Assembly (NCBI GenBank): GCA_035546175.1
Contig: DASZWW010000003.1
Coordinates: 1 to 5,742 of the forward strand
Source: DASZFV01 sp035546175
GTDB taxonomy: Bacteria > Myxococcota_A > Polyangia > Fen-1088
Length of the DNA stretch: 5,742 nucleotides
Direction: 5' to 3'
The notes beneath the pieces were generated by a model. The model was not told the origin of the DNA. It was given only the letters and a program-made list of their open reading frames with translations, and did not search any database. Shown piece by piece: positions 1-5,402 of the stretch. Position numbers and translations under genes: made by a program. Positions within the stretch are counted from its first letter, which is position 1, and each line of letters opens with the position of its first letter.

Positions 1-1
1 G

Positions 2-880
2 GGCACGGCGGGGGGCGGCGGCGCGACCGGCGGCTCTGGTGGCGCTCCGGCCGACGGCGGCGCGACCGACGCCCCGGGCACGACCGACGGCCCGGCGGGC
101 GAGGCGAGCTGCTCGGGCCGCGCCATCTCGATGTCGGCGAACGGCACGGGCAGCGACCCCGACACCGCGCACTCGCACGTCGAGATCGATCTCATGGCGG
201 ACATGCCGATCGGCGCCACGCCGCGCACGATCGAGTTCTGGTTCTACGTCAAGCCCACCGACTGGGTCGCGGAGAAGAACGAGATCATGTTCTACGGCTC
301 GACGAAGGGCGGCACGAGACAGGTCATCGGCCTCGACTTCGGCCAGCCGGGCGTCATGGGCATGCCGGGCAATCACGCCACCCTCAACCCCTGGACCGAC
401 GGCGTCTACGACGACGACAGCGGCAAGTACCTGGGCATCACCTCGTCGATGCCCCAGTGGGTGCACGTCGCGATCGTGTGGGACAACGTCGCGTTCATCA
501 CCTACGTCAACGGCGTCGCGCGCATCACGACGATGGCGCCCATGAACCAGCCGCTCGCGACGCTGGCCGGGCTCTTCTACGTGGGCTGCTTGCCGCTGAA
601 CTTCGCCTGCTTCAACGGCCTGTTCGACGAGCTGCGCGTGTGGAACGTCGCGCGCACGCCCGCGGAGATCATGGCGAACTACACCAAGGCCGTCGCGCCC
701 GATTCGCCGGGGCTCGTCGGCTACTGGAAGTTCGACGACGCCCCCGGCTCGCGCACGGCCAAGGACTCCGTGACGACCGCCGGGCACACCGCGCACGACG
801 GCGTGCTCATGGCCGCGACGGACGCCGGCGTTCCGACGTACGTCACGCCCGACCCGCCGTCGCCCGTCGCCTGCCCCTGA
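2..880 (+). CDS. Secreted LamG / concanavalin A-like domain protein (5' partial)
   Basis: Frame 2 is open from the window edge to TGA at 878-880, giving 292 visible residues; the true start and any signal peptide are upstream. An internal ATG at 131 would cut off the linker and is unlikely to be the start. Residues 1-36 are a low-complexity Gly/Ala/Thr/Asp/Pro linker, as seen after the signal or lipobox of myxobacterial surface proteins. From about residue 44 to 250 the sequence fits a Laminin_G_3 jelly-roll: strand motif IEFWFYV (77-83), WVHVAIVW (153-160) followed by a YVNGV turn, and the family-typical FDELRVWNVAR (from 208) and GLVGYWKFDD (W at 242) signatures. Such domains usually bind carbohydrate or protein ligands; no catalytic domain is visible, and the ligand is unknown. 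Four cysteines (37, 196, 203, 291) fit an exported disulfide-bonded protein. The LamG fold is a confident call; the role is not known. Confidence 0.85.
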   Translation, partial: GTAGGGGATGGSGGAPADGGATDAPGTTDGPAGEASCSGRAISMSANGTGSDPDTAHSHVEIDLMADMPIGATPRTIEFWFYVKPTDWVAEKNEIMFYGSTKGGTRQVIGLDFGQPGVMGMPGNHATLNPWTDGVYDDDSGKYLGITSSMPQWVHVAIVWDNVAFITYVNGVARITTMAPMNQPLATLAGLFYVGCLPLNFACFNGLFDELRVWNVARTPAEIMANYTKAVAPDSPGLVGYWKFDDAPGSRTAKDSVTTAGHTAHDGVLMAATDAGVPTYVTPDPPSPVACP

Positions 881-888
881 GGCCTCAG
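877..888. repeat. Perfect 12-base palindrome containing both convergent stop codons
   Basis: CTGAGGCCTCAG is its own reverse complement. It holds the TGA of the LamG gene (878-880) and, on the other strand, the TGA of the 487-residue gene (885-887). There is no T-tract and no room for a classic terminator between the genes. A second GGCC at 893-896 could pair with the GGCC at 881-884 to form a short hairpin. Whether it functions in termination is unknown. Confidence 0.6.
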
Positions 889-2348
889 TTCTGGCCGAGG
901 TTGGGCGCGCGGTAGCCGAGGTACTTGCGGCTCTTGATGATCTCGGCGACCTCGCGCGGCACCATCTGCTCCCACGAGTGATCGCCCACGCGGATCTTCT
1001 GGAGCGCGTCGCGCGAGAAGATGTGCAGGTAGTCGCGGTTGACGTTCTCGAGCTGTACGATGTGGCCGCGGTCGACGAGGTAGCCGTAGAGCTTGCGCAG
1101 CGCGGGCGCGACCTCGAGGTTCTGCACGGTGACGAGCGTGCCCGAGTCCTTGTCGAGCAGCGGATAGATGTAGAGGCGCAGGTCGTTCTTGAAGAGGCGC
1201 CCGAACGACTCGAGGATGCCGCCCTCGAGCTCGGCGTAGTACTTCTCGTCGAAGAGGTCGATCAGGCTCGCCGCGCCCATCGTGATGGCGATGCGCTTCT
1301 TGGTGTACTGCCCGAGGTAGGCCGCGAGCCGGTAGTACTCGAAGTAGTCGGAGATGAGGACGGTCTTGCCCGACGCGGCGAGCATGTCGGCGCGCGCGAG
1401 GAAGTCGGCGCGGTCGATCTCGCCTCCCTGCTCGCGCAGGTTGCGCATCGTGAGCTCCATGAGCTCGACGACGTCGCCCTCGTGCGGCGCGGGCTCGGTC
1501 GCGGCGCGCGCGCCCGCGAGGTCGCGCTCGAAGGTCTCGCGCGCGCTCCTCAGCATGTCGATGTTGACGTGGCAGACGGGCCGGAAGCTCCCCCGCTCGA
1601 CGAGGACGTTCTTCCTGTGCAGGACCTCGGACGGTTGCAGCACGTGGCCCGCGGGATCGAACATCGCCGCGCCCGAGAGGCCCATCTGCACGAGCTTCAT
1701 GCTCATGAGGCGGTTGTCGACCTGCCGGAACTCGATGCCCGAGAACTCGATCATGTCGATGGCGATGCGCTCCGTGTTGAGCCCGTCGAGCAGCGACTCG
1801 ATGAGCAGCTCCGGCTCGGCGTAGAGGAAGAACGCGCCGTGCAAGAGGTTGACGCCCACCATGCCCAGCGCCTCCTGCTGGAGCGCGTTCGTGCCGTCGA
1901 GCATGCGGACGTGGATGATGATCTGGCTGTCCTGGTCGCGCGGGCGCGACTGGAACTTCACGCCCATCCACCCGTGGCACTCGTTCGTGCCCGCGTAGTT
2001 GCGCGCCGAGACGGTGTCGGCGAAGGCGAAGAAGGCCGTGTCCGCGCCGCGCGATTCGGCCAGGCGCTCCTTGTTGAGGTCGTGCTCGTGGTCGAGCATC
2101 GCCTGCAGGCGCGGGCGGCAGACGTAGCGGTCGGCCTTGCCGTAGATCGCGTCGCTCACGGTCATGTCGTACGCCGACATGCTCTTCGCGACCGTGCCGG
2201 CGGCGCCGCCCACGCGGAAGAACCAGCGCACGACCTCCTGGCCGGCGCCGATCTCGGCGAACGTGCCGTACCGTCGGGCGTCGAGGTTGATCTGGAGGGC
2301 CTTGGCGTGGGTGTCGACGACGCGGTCGTCGAGGTGCGAGGGGTGCAT
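885..2348 (-). CDS. Conserved uncharacterised ~490-residue cytoplasmic protein family
   Basis: The ATG at 2348 is the first possible start, since an in-frame TAG lies nine bases upstream. The product has 487 residues, no signal peptide and no membrane segment. I recognise a highly conserved bacterial family whose members begin near DTHAKALQINLD and carry a block at residues 31-70 (FAEIGAGQEVVRWFF, then GGAAGTVAKSMSAYD), HGWMGVKFQ (125-133), QIIIHVRMLD (142-151), LQPSEVLHRKNVLVERGSF (237-255), SDYFEYYRLAAYL (333-345) and a C-terminal MVPREVAEIIKSRKYLGY stretch (462-479). From memory, databases label members nicotinate-nucleotide adenylyltransferase or TonB-dependent receptor. Neither fits: I see no (H/T)xGH nucleotidyltransferase motif and no barrel or plug. 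The length is normal for the family, so the gene looks intact. Residues 275-292 look like a variable linker between two halves. Upstream there is no Shine-Dalgarno sequence, suggesting a very short leader. It is transcribed alone. Family membership is firm; function is unknown. Confidence 0.9.
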   Translation of the reverse strand: MHPSHLDDRVVDTHAKALQINLDARRYGTFAEIGAGQEVVRWFFRVGGAAGTVAKSMSAYDMTVSDAIYGKADRYVCRPRLQAMLDHEHDLNKERLAESRGADTAFFAFADTVSARNYAGTNECHGWMGVKFQSRPRDQDSQIIIHVRMLDGTNALQQEALGMVGVNLLHGAFFLYAEPELLIESLLDGLNTERIAIDMIEFSGIEFRQVDNRLMSMKLVQMGLSGAAMFDPAGHVLQPSEVLHRKNVLVERGSFRPVCHVNIDMLRSARETFERDLAGARAATEPAPHEGDVVELMELTMRNLREQGGEIDRADFLARADMLAASGKTVLISDYFEYYRLAAYLGQYTKKRIAITMGAASLIDLFDEKYYAELEGGILESFGRLFKNDLRLYIYPLLDKDSGTLVTVQNLEVAPALRKLYGYLVDRGHIVQLENVNRDYLHIFSRDALQKIRVGDHSWEQMVPREVAEIIKSRKYLGYRAPNLGQN

Positions 2349-2364
2349 GGCGGCCTAGTCTAGC

Positions 2365-2390
2365 GACGGACTTGTATCCGTGGGGTTACA
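2365..2390 (-). promoter_or_regulatory. Possible ECF-type promoter for the 487-residue gene
   Basis: Read on the minus strand, TGTAAC (2385-2390) is followed after 16 bases by CGTC (2365-2368), resembling the AAC / CGTC core of promoters used by extracytoplasmic-function sigma factors. A start site some 7-10 bases downstream would leave a leader of only about ten bases before ATG 2348, agreeing with the missing Shine-Dalgarno sequence. The motif is short, so a chance match is quite possible. Confidence 0.25.
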
Positions 2391-2475
2391 TCCACCGCCG
2401 CCCCCGATCTCGTGCGGGTCGGACCCGATGGCGTGCTCCGCGGTGTCTGCCCCGGGCGTCGCGCGCGTTCCCCCG

Positions 2476-2507
2476 GCGGACACCGGTCACCTCGGCGTGA
2501 CCTCCGC
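2476..2507. promoter_or_regulatory. Inverted repeat GGTCAC-N6-GTGACC with outer arms
   Basis: GGTCAC (2485-2490) and GTGACC (2497-2502) are perfect inverted copies around CTCGGC. Outside them GCGGA (2476-2480) pairs with TCCGC (2503-2507), leaving a four-base bulge (CACC) on the left arm only. The inner 18 bases look like a homodimer operator; as RNA the whole would form an 11-base-pair bulged hairpin in the leader of the glycine-rich gene that starts at 2596. It lies in the divergent intergenic region, so it could affect either gene. Function is inferred from symmetry and position only. Confidence 0.35.
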
Positions 2508-2595
2508 GAGGGAATATCCCGCGCGTATTCGCTGGTACGCGGCTTGAAGCAGCCAGGGTGGCGGCTCGCGGGGCGGGCGGCAAGGAGCGGGGAAG

Positions 2596-2889
2596 ATGAA
2601 GTACAAGATGTTGGCGATGCTCGCGGGGGTCGTGATCGTGCCGCTGGCGACGGCGGTGTCGTGGCCGCGGACCGAGCGACCGGGCGGCGCGGTGCCCGTC
2701 CAGATGCTCGGCGAGGGCGGGACGGTCGGGACGGGCGAGGGCGGCAGCATCACCGGAACGGGCGGCATGACGGGGGTCGGCGGCTCGGTCACGGGCGCCG
2801 GCGGCGTCGAAGGCGAGGGTGGCGCGGGCGGCGCCGGCGGCATGTCCACGGGATTGTTCGGGACCGGCTACACCGGTCCGTCGTCGTGA
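2596..2889 (+). CDS. Small exported glycine-rich repeat protein (97 residues)
   Basis: The ATG at 2596 has a strong Shine-Dalgarno sequence, AAGGAG at 2582-2587, with eight bases of spacing, which decides the start. Residues 1-20 form a basic then hydrophobic signal sequence (MKYK followed by LAMLAGVVIVPLATA), probably cleaved near residue 20-22. Residues 39-82 are an irregular repeat of about six residues with the pattern G-x-G-G-x-x (GTGGMT, GVGGSV, GAGGVE, GEGGAG), ending in a non-repeat tail GLFGTGYTGPSS. There are no cysteines and hardly any charge. I do not recognise the family; Gly-repeat tails of this kind suggest an unstructured or polyglycine-type surface protein. The next gene starts 58 bases on in the same direction and also encodes an exported protein, so the two are probably co-transcribed. 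High third-position GC and the ribosome site make it more credible than the proline-rich frame on the opposite strand. Function unknown. Confidence 0.72.
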   Translation: MKYKMLAMLAGVVIVPLATAVSWPRTERPGGAVPVQMLGEGGTVGTGEGGSITGTGGMTGVGGSVTGAGGVEGEGGAGGAGGMSTGLFGTGYTGPSS

Positions 2890-2892
2890 GCG

Positions 2893-2907
2893 AGGCGCCT
2901 TGCGCCT
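2893..2907 (+). terminator. Short intercistronic hairpin
   Basis: AGGCGC (2893-2898) and GCGCCT (2902-2907) are perfect inverted repeats around the loop CTT, starting three bases after the stop of the glycine-rich gene. No T-run follows, so this is more likely an RNA-stabilising or attenuating stem between two co-transcribed genes than a full terminator. A six-pair GC stem can arise by chance in DNA of this composition. Confidence 0.3.
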
Positions 2908-2947
2908 GACGTTCCACGACCCATGAAGAGGGGAGGGGAGGCTCGTC

Positions 2948-3469
2948 ATGTGGCGGATCGGAACGTGGGGCGTCGCTCTCGCCGCGGGATGGATCATGAG
3001 CGCCGGCTTCGGCTGGACCAACGACGGGCCGCTCACGAGCACCGTGCTCGGCAAGATTCATCACTCCAACCTCAAGGAGGTCGAGCTCGGCGAGCTCGCG
3101 CAGAGAAGCGGCCGCTCGCAGGAGCTGCGGGACCTCGGGCGCACCGTCGCCGACGAGCGCGCGGCCTCCGATCAGAAGATCGTCGGGCTGGCGAGCGCCG
3201 AGCTCATCGATCTGCCCTCCCACACGCCGCCGCTACGCCCCGGCGAGACGGCGGGCATCCCCACGACCGCCGGCGACTTCGACGGGCTCATGGCGCGCAT
3301 CATCTTCGACGACGCCGAGGAGGAGCTGACGGAGGAGTCGGCGGCGCGCGACGACACGGGCGACGAGCGCCTGCGCGCCCTCATCGACGAGCGGCTGCCG
3401 CTGCTGCGCGCGCACCGCGACGCCGCCAAGAAGATCGCCGACCTAAGCGGCCCGCCCGCCAGCCTCTGA
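2948..3469 (+). CDS. Exported DUF4142-like helical protein
   Basis: The ATG at 2948 is preceded by a purine-rich ribosome site (GGGGAGG, 2935-2941) six bases away. Residues 1-22 are a signal sequence (MWRIG, then a hydrophobic run to about residue 22). The mature part is mostly helical and fits the DUF4142 pattern in order: a first helix with VLGKIHHSNLKEVELGELAQ (33-52), a second with SQELRDLGRTVADERAASDQ (57-76), a Pro-rich linker (86-107), FDGLMARIIFDDAEEEL (111-127) and LRALIDERLPLLRAHRDAAKKIA (142-164). The closing LPLLRAHRDAAKKI corresponds to the LPTLREHLELAK-type end of the family. DUF4142 proteins are four-helix, ferritin-like periplasmic or outer-membrane-associated proteins without a known reaction; I see no clear His/Glu metal cluster beyond acidic residues 121-130. 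It follows the glycine-rich gene by 58 bases and converges on the thioredoxin-like gene. Family call fairly good, role unknown. Confidence 0.78.
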   Translation: MWRIGTWGVALAAGWIMSAGFGWTNDGPLTSTVLGKIHHSNLKEVELGELAQRSGRSQELRDLGRTVADERAASDQKIVGLASAELIDLPSHTPPLRPGETAGIPTTAGDFDGLMARIIFDDAEEELTEESAARDDTGDERLRALIDERLPLLRAHRDAAKKIADLSGPPASL

Positions 3470-3483
3470 CCGAGCGCCCGCGC

Positions 3484-3510
3484 CCGGGAGCTGCGGCCGG
3501 GGCTCCTAGG
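3484..3510. terminator. Imperfect hairpin between convergent genes
   Basis: GGAGC (3487-3491) pairs with GCTCC (3502-3506), extended by a G-T pair and, after one mismatch, CC (3484-3485) with GG (3509-3510). It lies in the 36-base gap between the DUF4142-like gene and the minus-strand operon and overlaps that operon's last stop codon (TAG, 3506-3508 on the plus strand). Without a T-tract, an intrinsic bidirectional terminator is only a possibility. Confidence 0.3.
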
Positions 3511-4054
3511 GGAGGGCGCAGGCCTTCGCGTCGCCGAGCGCGCGCGCGAGCGCGGCGGTGGCGCGCGCGTCGAGGGCCTCGCCCGTGAAGACGACGCGTC
3601 CCGCGCGGTCGAAGACGACGGTGGCCGGGATCCGGCGCTGGCCGAGCGCGTCGGCGACGACGAACGGCTCGTCGGTCAGCTGCCGATAGGTGAGGGCGCG
3701 CTCGCGCGCGTAGGTGGCGATCGCGTCGGGCTTCTCGCCCACGGCGACGCCCACGACGGCGCCGCCGCAGGGGGCGACGGCCCGCGAGAGCTTCTCGAGC
3801 ACCGGCAGCTCGCGCACGCAGGGCTCGCACCAAGGCGCCCAGAAGCTCACGAGCGACGGCCGCCCGCCGATGACGGACGAGAGCGTCGCGCCGCGCCCGT
3901 CGCTGTCGCGCAGGCTCAGGTGCGCGGCGGCGGCGGGATCGCCCGCGCCCGGCGCGTCGCCGCCTCCCTTCGAACGGACGCCCTCGCGCGAGGGCGCCGC
4001 GCACGCGAGCGCGGGCAGGACGAACGCCATCAGAATCGAAAGCCGAGCCCGCAT
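3506..4054 (-). CDS. TlpA/ResA-like thioredoxin-fold protein, exported
   Basis: The 182-residue product has a basic, hydrophobic N-terminus (MRARLSILMAFVLPALAC). Cys18 could be a lipidation site, but the preceding A-L-A is not a standard lipobox, so periplasmic release or anchoring are both possible. After a Gly/Ala-rich linker (29-45) comes a thioredoxin domain: FWAPWCEPC (71-79) with active-site Cys76 and Cys79, and the cis-proline loop RIPATVVFD (141-149, Pro143). TlpA/ResA proteins exchange thiols and disulfides on envelope clients such as apocytochromes or metal-site proteins. Cys96 and Cys179 are additional and could form a structural disulfide. It is the last gene of the operon, overlapping the DUF3570 gene by 25 bases. 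A second ATG at 4030 would give a one-base TGATG overlap but would remove the basic start of the signal peptide; I prefer 4054. Neither start has an obvious ribosome site, so translational coupling is likely. The client is probably made by this operon. Confidence 0.85.
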   Translation of the reverse strand: MRARLSILMAFVLPALACAAPSREGVRSKGGGDAPGAGDPAAAAHLSLRDSDGRGATLSSVIGGRPSLVSFWAPWCEPCVRELPVLEKLSRAVAPCGGAVVGVAVGEKPDAIATYARERALTYRQLTDEPFVVADALGQRRIPATVVFDRAGRVVFTGEALDARATAALARALGDAKACALP

Positions 4055-5166
4055 GTCGCGATGTCGACCCGAAGATTATCCGAGCGCACGTAGCGTTCAT
4101 AGCCAATGTCGACGTGGACGTCGTGCGCGCGGTGCGCCAGGGGGAGATCGACGAGCACGGCGCCGCCGAAGGTCTGCGCGTGGAAAGGGCCGAGATCGCT
4201 GTCCGAGGTGCGGAACCCGGACGCCATCGGGTCGGCGGCTGTCGTGAAGAACGCGGGCGCGTCCTGGACGTGGAAGCGGTAGCTCGCGCGCAGCACGACG
4301 CCGGGATGCACGCGCTGGGCGAGCGCGCCCTCGGCGGAGTGCGCGGCGATGCCCCACGAGTCGAGGTAGAGCCGGTACGAGAGCGTGAGCGCCCCCTCCC
4401 AGGGCAGCCACTGCGCGAGGCGCGCCGCCGCCGCGTGCCGCCACCTGTGACCGGGCAGTCGCTCCTCGCCGCGGGTCATGTCGGACAGAAGGACGCTCTG
4501 CCAGGTGTTGCCGAGCTCGCCCGTCTGGAGCGTGCCGCCGTAGGCCAGGTTCGCGAGGGTCGTGGGCGACAGCACCTGCGTGACGTCGGCGTTGAGGTTC
4601 GTCGTCGAGCGCGTCGCCCGTCCGTGGCGGTTGCCGTCGAGGTCGAAGCGGTCGAACCAGTCGAGGATCTGGTTGGCGCTCACGCCGACGACCGTGTTGT
4701 CCTCGGCGAACGAGCGTGAGGCGCCGAGGCCGACGATCCACGACTCGAACGGCTCCTCGATGTGGAAGGCGGCGCGCATCGTGAGGTCGGTGGCGCGATC
4801 GGCGCGGTAGGTCGTGAAGGTGTCCAGGGTCGACGAGGGCGTCGTGCGCGAGGCGGCGGTGACGGTGTCCACGGCGTCGTACGGTTTGCCGAAGCGCGAG
4901 TGATCGGGCGAGGCCGCCGTGACGATGTCCACGGGCACCCAGATGCGCTCGGTGACGCGCTCGTCGAGGCGGGCCGTGACCTCGGCCTGTGGCTGCTCGA
5001 CGCGCAGCCACTCCGAGCCGGGCTTGCCCGGCGGACCCGCCGCCGACTGGTAGCCGAGGCCCGTCTGCGCGTACTGCGTGTAGCGCACGCGCACGGACTC
5101 GATGTCGTACTGGGGCACCGTCGGCTCGGCGGCCACGAGCAGCGCGAGGAGCGCGAGGGAGCTCAC
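4030..5166 (-). CDS. DUF3570 outer-membrane beta-barrel candidate
   Basis: A GTG start at 5166 is chosen because it forms a 4-base GTGA overlap with the DUF4266 stop and gives a short signal peptide (SSLALLALLVAAEP); the longer open frame upstream to 5328 only shadows the DUF4266 gene. The 378-residue product fits DUF3570: YTQYAQTGLGYQSAAGP (29-45) and GSEWLRVEQPQAEV (50-63), DIVTAASPD (80-88), YDAVDTVTAASRT (96-108), FHIEEPFESW (134-143), FAEDNTVVGVSANQILDWFD (153-172), TQVLSPTTLANL (196-207), LGNTWQSVLLSD (218-229), the RHAAAARL strand, WGIAAHSAEG (271-280) and ASYRFHVQD (294-302). Alternating polar/apolar strands and the terminal aromatic in GLGFRF match a barrel inserted by the Bam machinery. 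Family role is unknown; it occurs beside DUF4266 and TlpA-like proteins, as here. The only cysteine is Cys372, near the C-terminus. Confidence 0.87.
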   Translation of the reverse strand: MSSLALLALLVAAEPTVPQYDIESVRVRYTQYAQTGLGYQSAAGPPGKPGSEWLRVEQPQAEVTARLDERVTERIWVPVDIVTAASPDHSRFGKPYDAVDTVTAASRTTPSSTLDTFTTYRADRATDLTMRAAFHIEEPFESWIVGLGASRSFAEDNTVVGVSANQILDWFDRFDLDGNRHGRATRSTTNLNADVTQVLSPTTLANLAYGGTLQTGELGNTWQSVLLSDMTRGEERLPGHRWRHAAAARLAQWLPWEGALTLSYRLYLDSWGIAAHSAEGALAQRVHPGVVLRASYRFHVQDAPAFFTTAADPMASGFRTSDSDLGPFHAQTFGGAVLVDLPLAHRAHDVHVDIGYERYVRSDNLRVDIATCGLGFRF

Positions 5167-5402
5167 TGGCAGGCGCAGCCTCCGCCGGCCGGCGTCCCGT
5201 CGCCGCCCGCGGCCGCCTCGCGCGAGGTGTAGAGCTTCTGGTGCGCGTGCGCCTCGAGGGCGTCGGTCTGGAAGCGCATCATCGGATCGGCCAGGCGCTT
5301 GCGGCGGTTCTGCGGCACGACCACGCACCCGGCGGCCGACGCGGCGAGGGCCAGCGCGACGGCGAGGGCCGCGAGCGTCCGCCGGAGACCGCGCGCCGTC
5401 AC
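5163..5402 (-). CDS. DUF4266 small lipoprotein with C-terminal Cys-x-Cys
   Basis: I place the start at GTG 5402, which overlaps the stop of the upstream gene as GTGA and gives a 79-residue precursor; the longer open frame to 5633 merely shadows that gene. Residues 1-25 are a lipoprotein signal (RGLRR, a hydrophobic Ala/Leu stretch, then SAAGC), so Cys26 is the likely lipidated residue. The mature peptide of about 54 residues has the DUF4266 hallmarks: VVPQNRRKRLADPMM (28-42), the HQKLYTSREAAAGGDGT segment (54-70) and a terminal GGGCACQ with Cys75 and Cys77. The family is a very short lipoprotein partner of DUF3570. The conserved tail cysteines could bind a metal or cofactor, carry a modification, or be substrates of the TlpA-like protein made by the same operon; none of this is shown by the sequence. 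Membrane side (inner or outer leaflet) is undetermined; residue +2 is Val, not the Asp retention signal. Confidence 0.88.
   Translation of the reverse strand: MTARGLRRTLAALAVALALAASAAGCVVVPQNRRKRLADPMMRFQTDALEAHAHQKLYTSREAAAGGDGTPAGGGCACQ

Noticed and set aside
721..1980. 419-residue minus-strand frame overlapping both the LamG gene and the 487-residue gene
   Set aside because: Arg/Ala/His-rich composition typical of an out-of-frame reading; both overlapped genes are supported by conserved motifs.
885..2348. Naming the 487-residue protein nicotinate-nucleotide adenylyltransferase or TonB-dependent receptor
   Set aside because: No HxGH-type motif, plug, barrel or signal peptide is present; the names appear to be propagated errors.
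978..2363. Long (461-residue) plus-strand open frame opposite the 487-residue gene
   Set aside because: High-GC antisense shadow: Val/Glu/Leu/Arg/Ala-biased composition, no recognisable motif, and the opposite strand encodes a clearly conserved family along its whole length.
2510..2520. GGGAATATCCC as an operator palindrome
   Set aside because: Only the outer four bases on each side are symmetric (GGGA/TCCC around ATA); too short to support in this composition.
2487..2849. Proline-rich 120-residue open frame on the minus strand, antisense to the glycine-rich gene
   Set aside because: Its Pro repeats are the direct antisense reading of GGC/GGG glycine codons. The plus-strand frame has the signal peptide and a strong ribosome site; this one has neither.
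4708..4728. GLGASRS in the DUF3570 protein (146-152) as an ApbE flavinylation site
   Set aside because: The ApbE acceptor motif needs an upstream acidic residue and Ser/Thr around Gly-Ala-(Ser/Thr); here Leu replaces the residue before Gly-Ala and the acidic position is absent, and the segment reads as a barrel strand.
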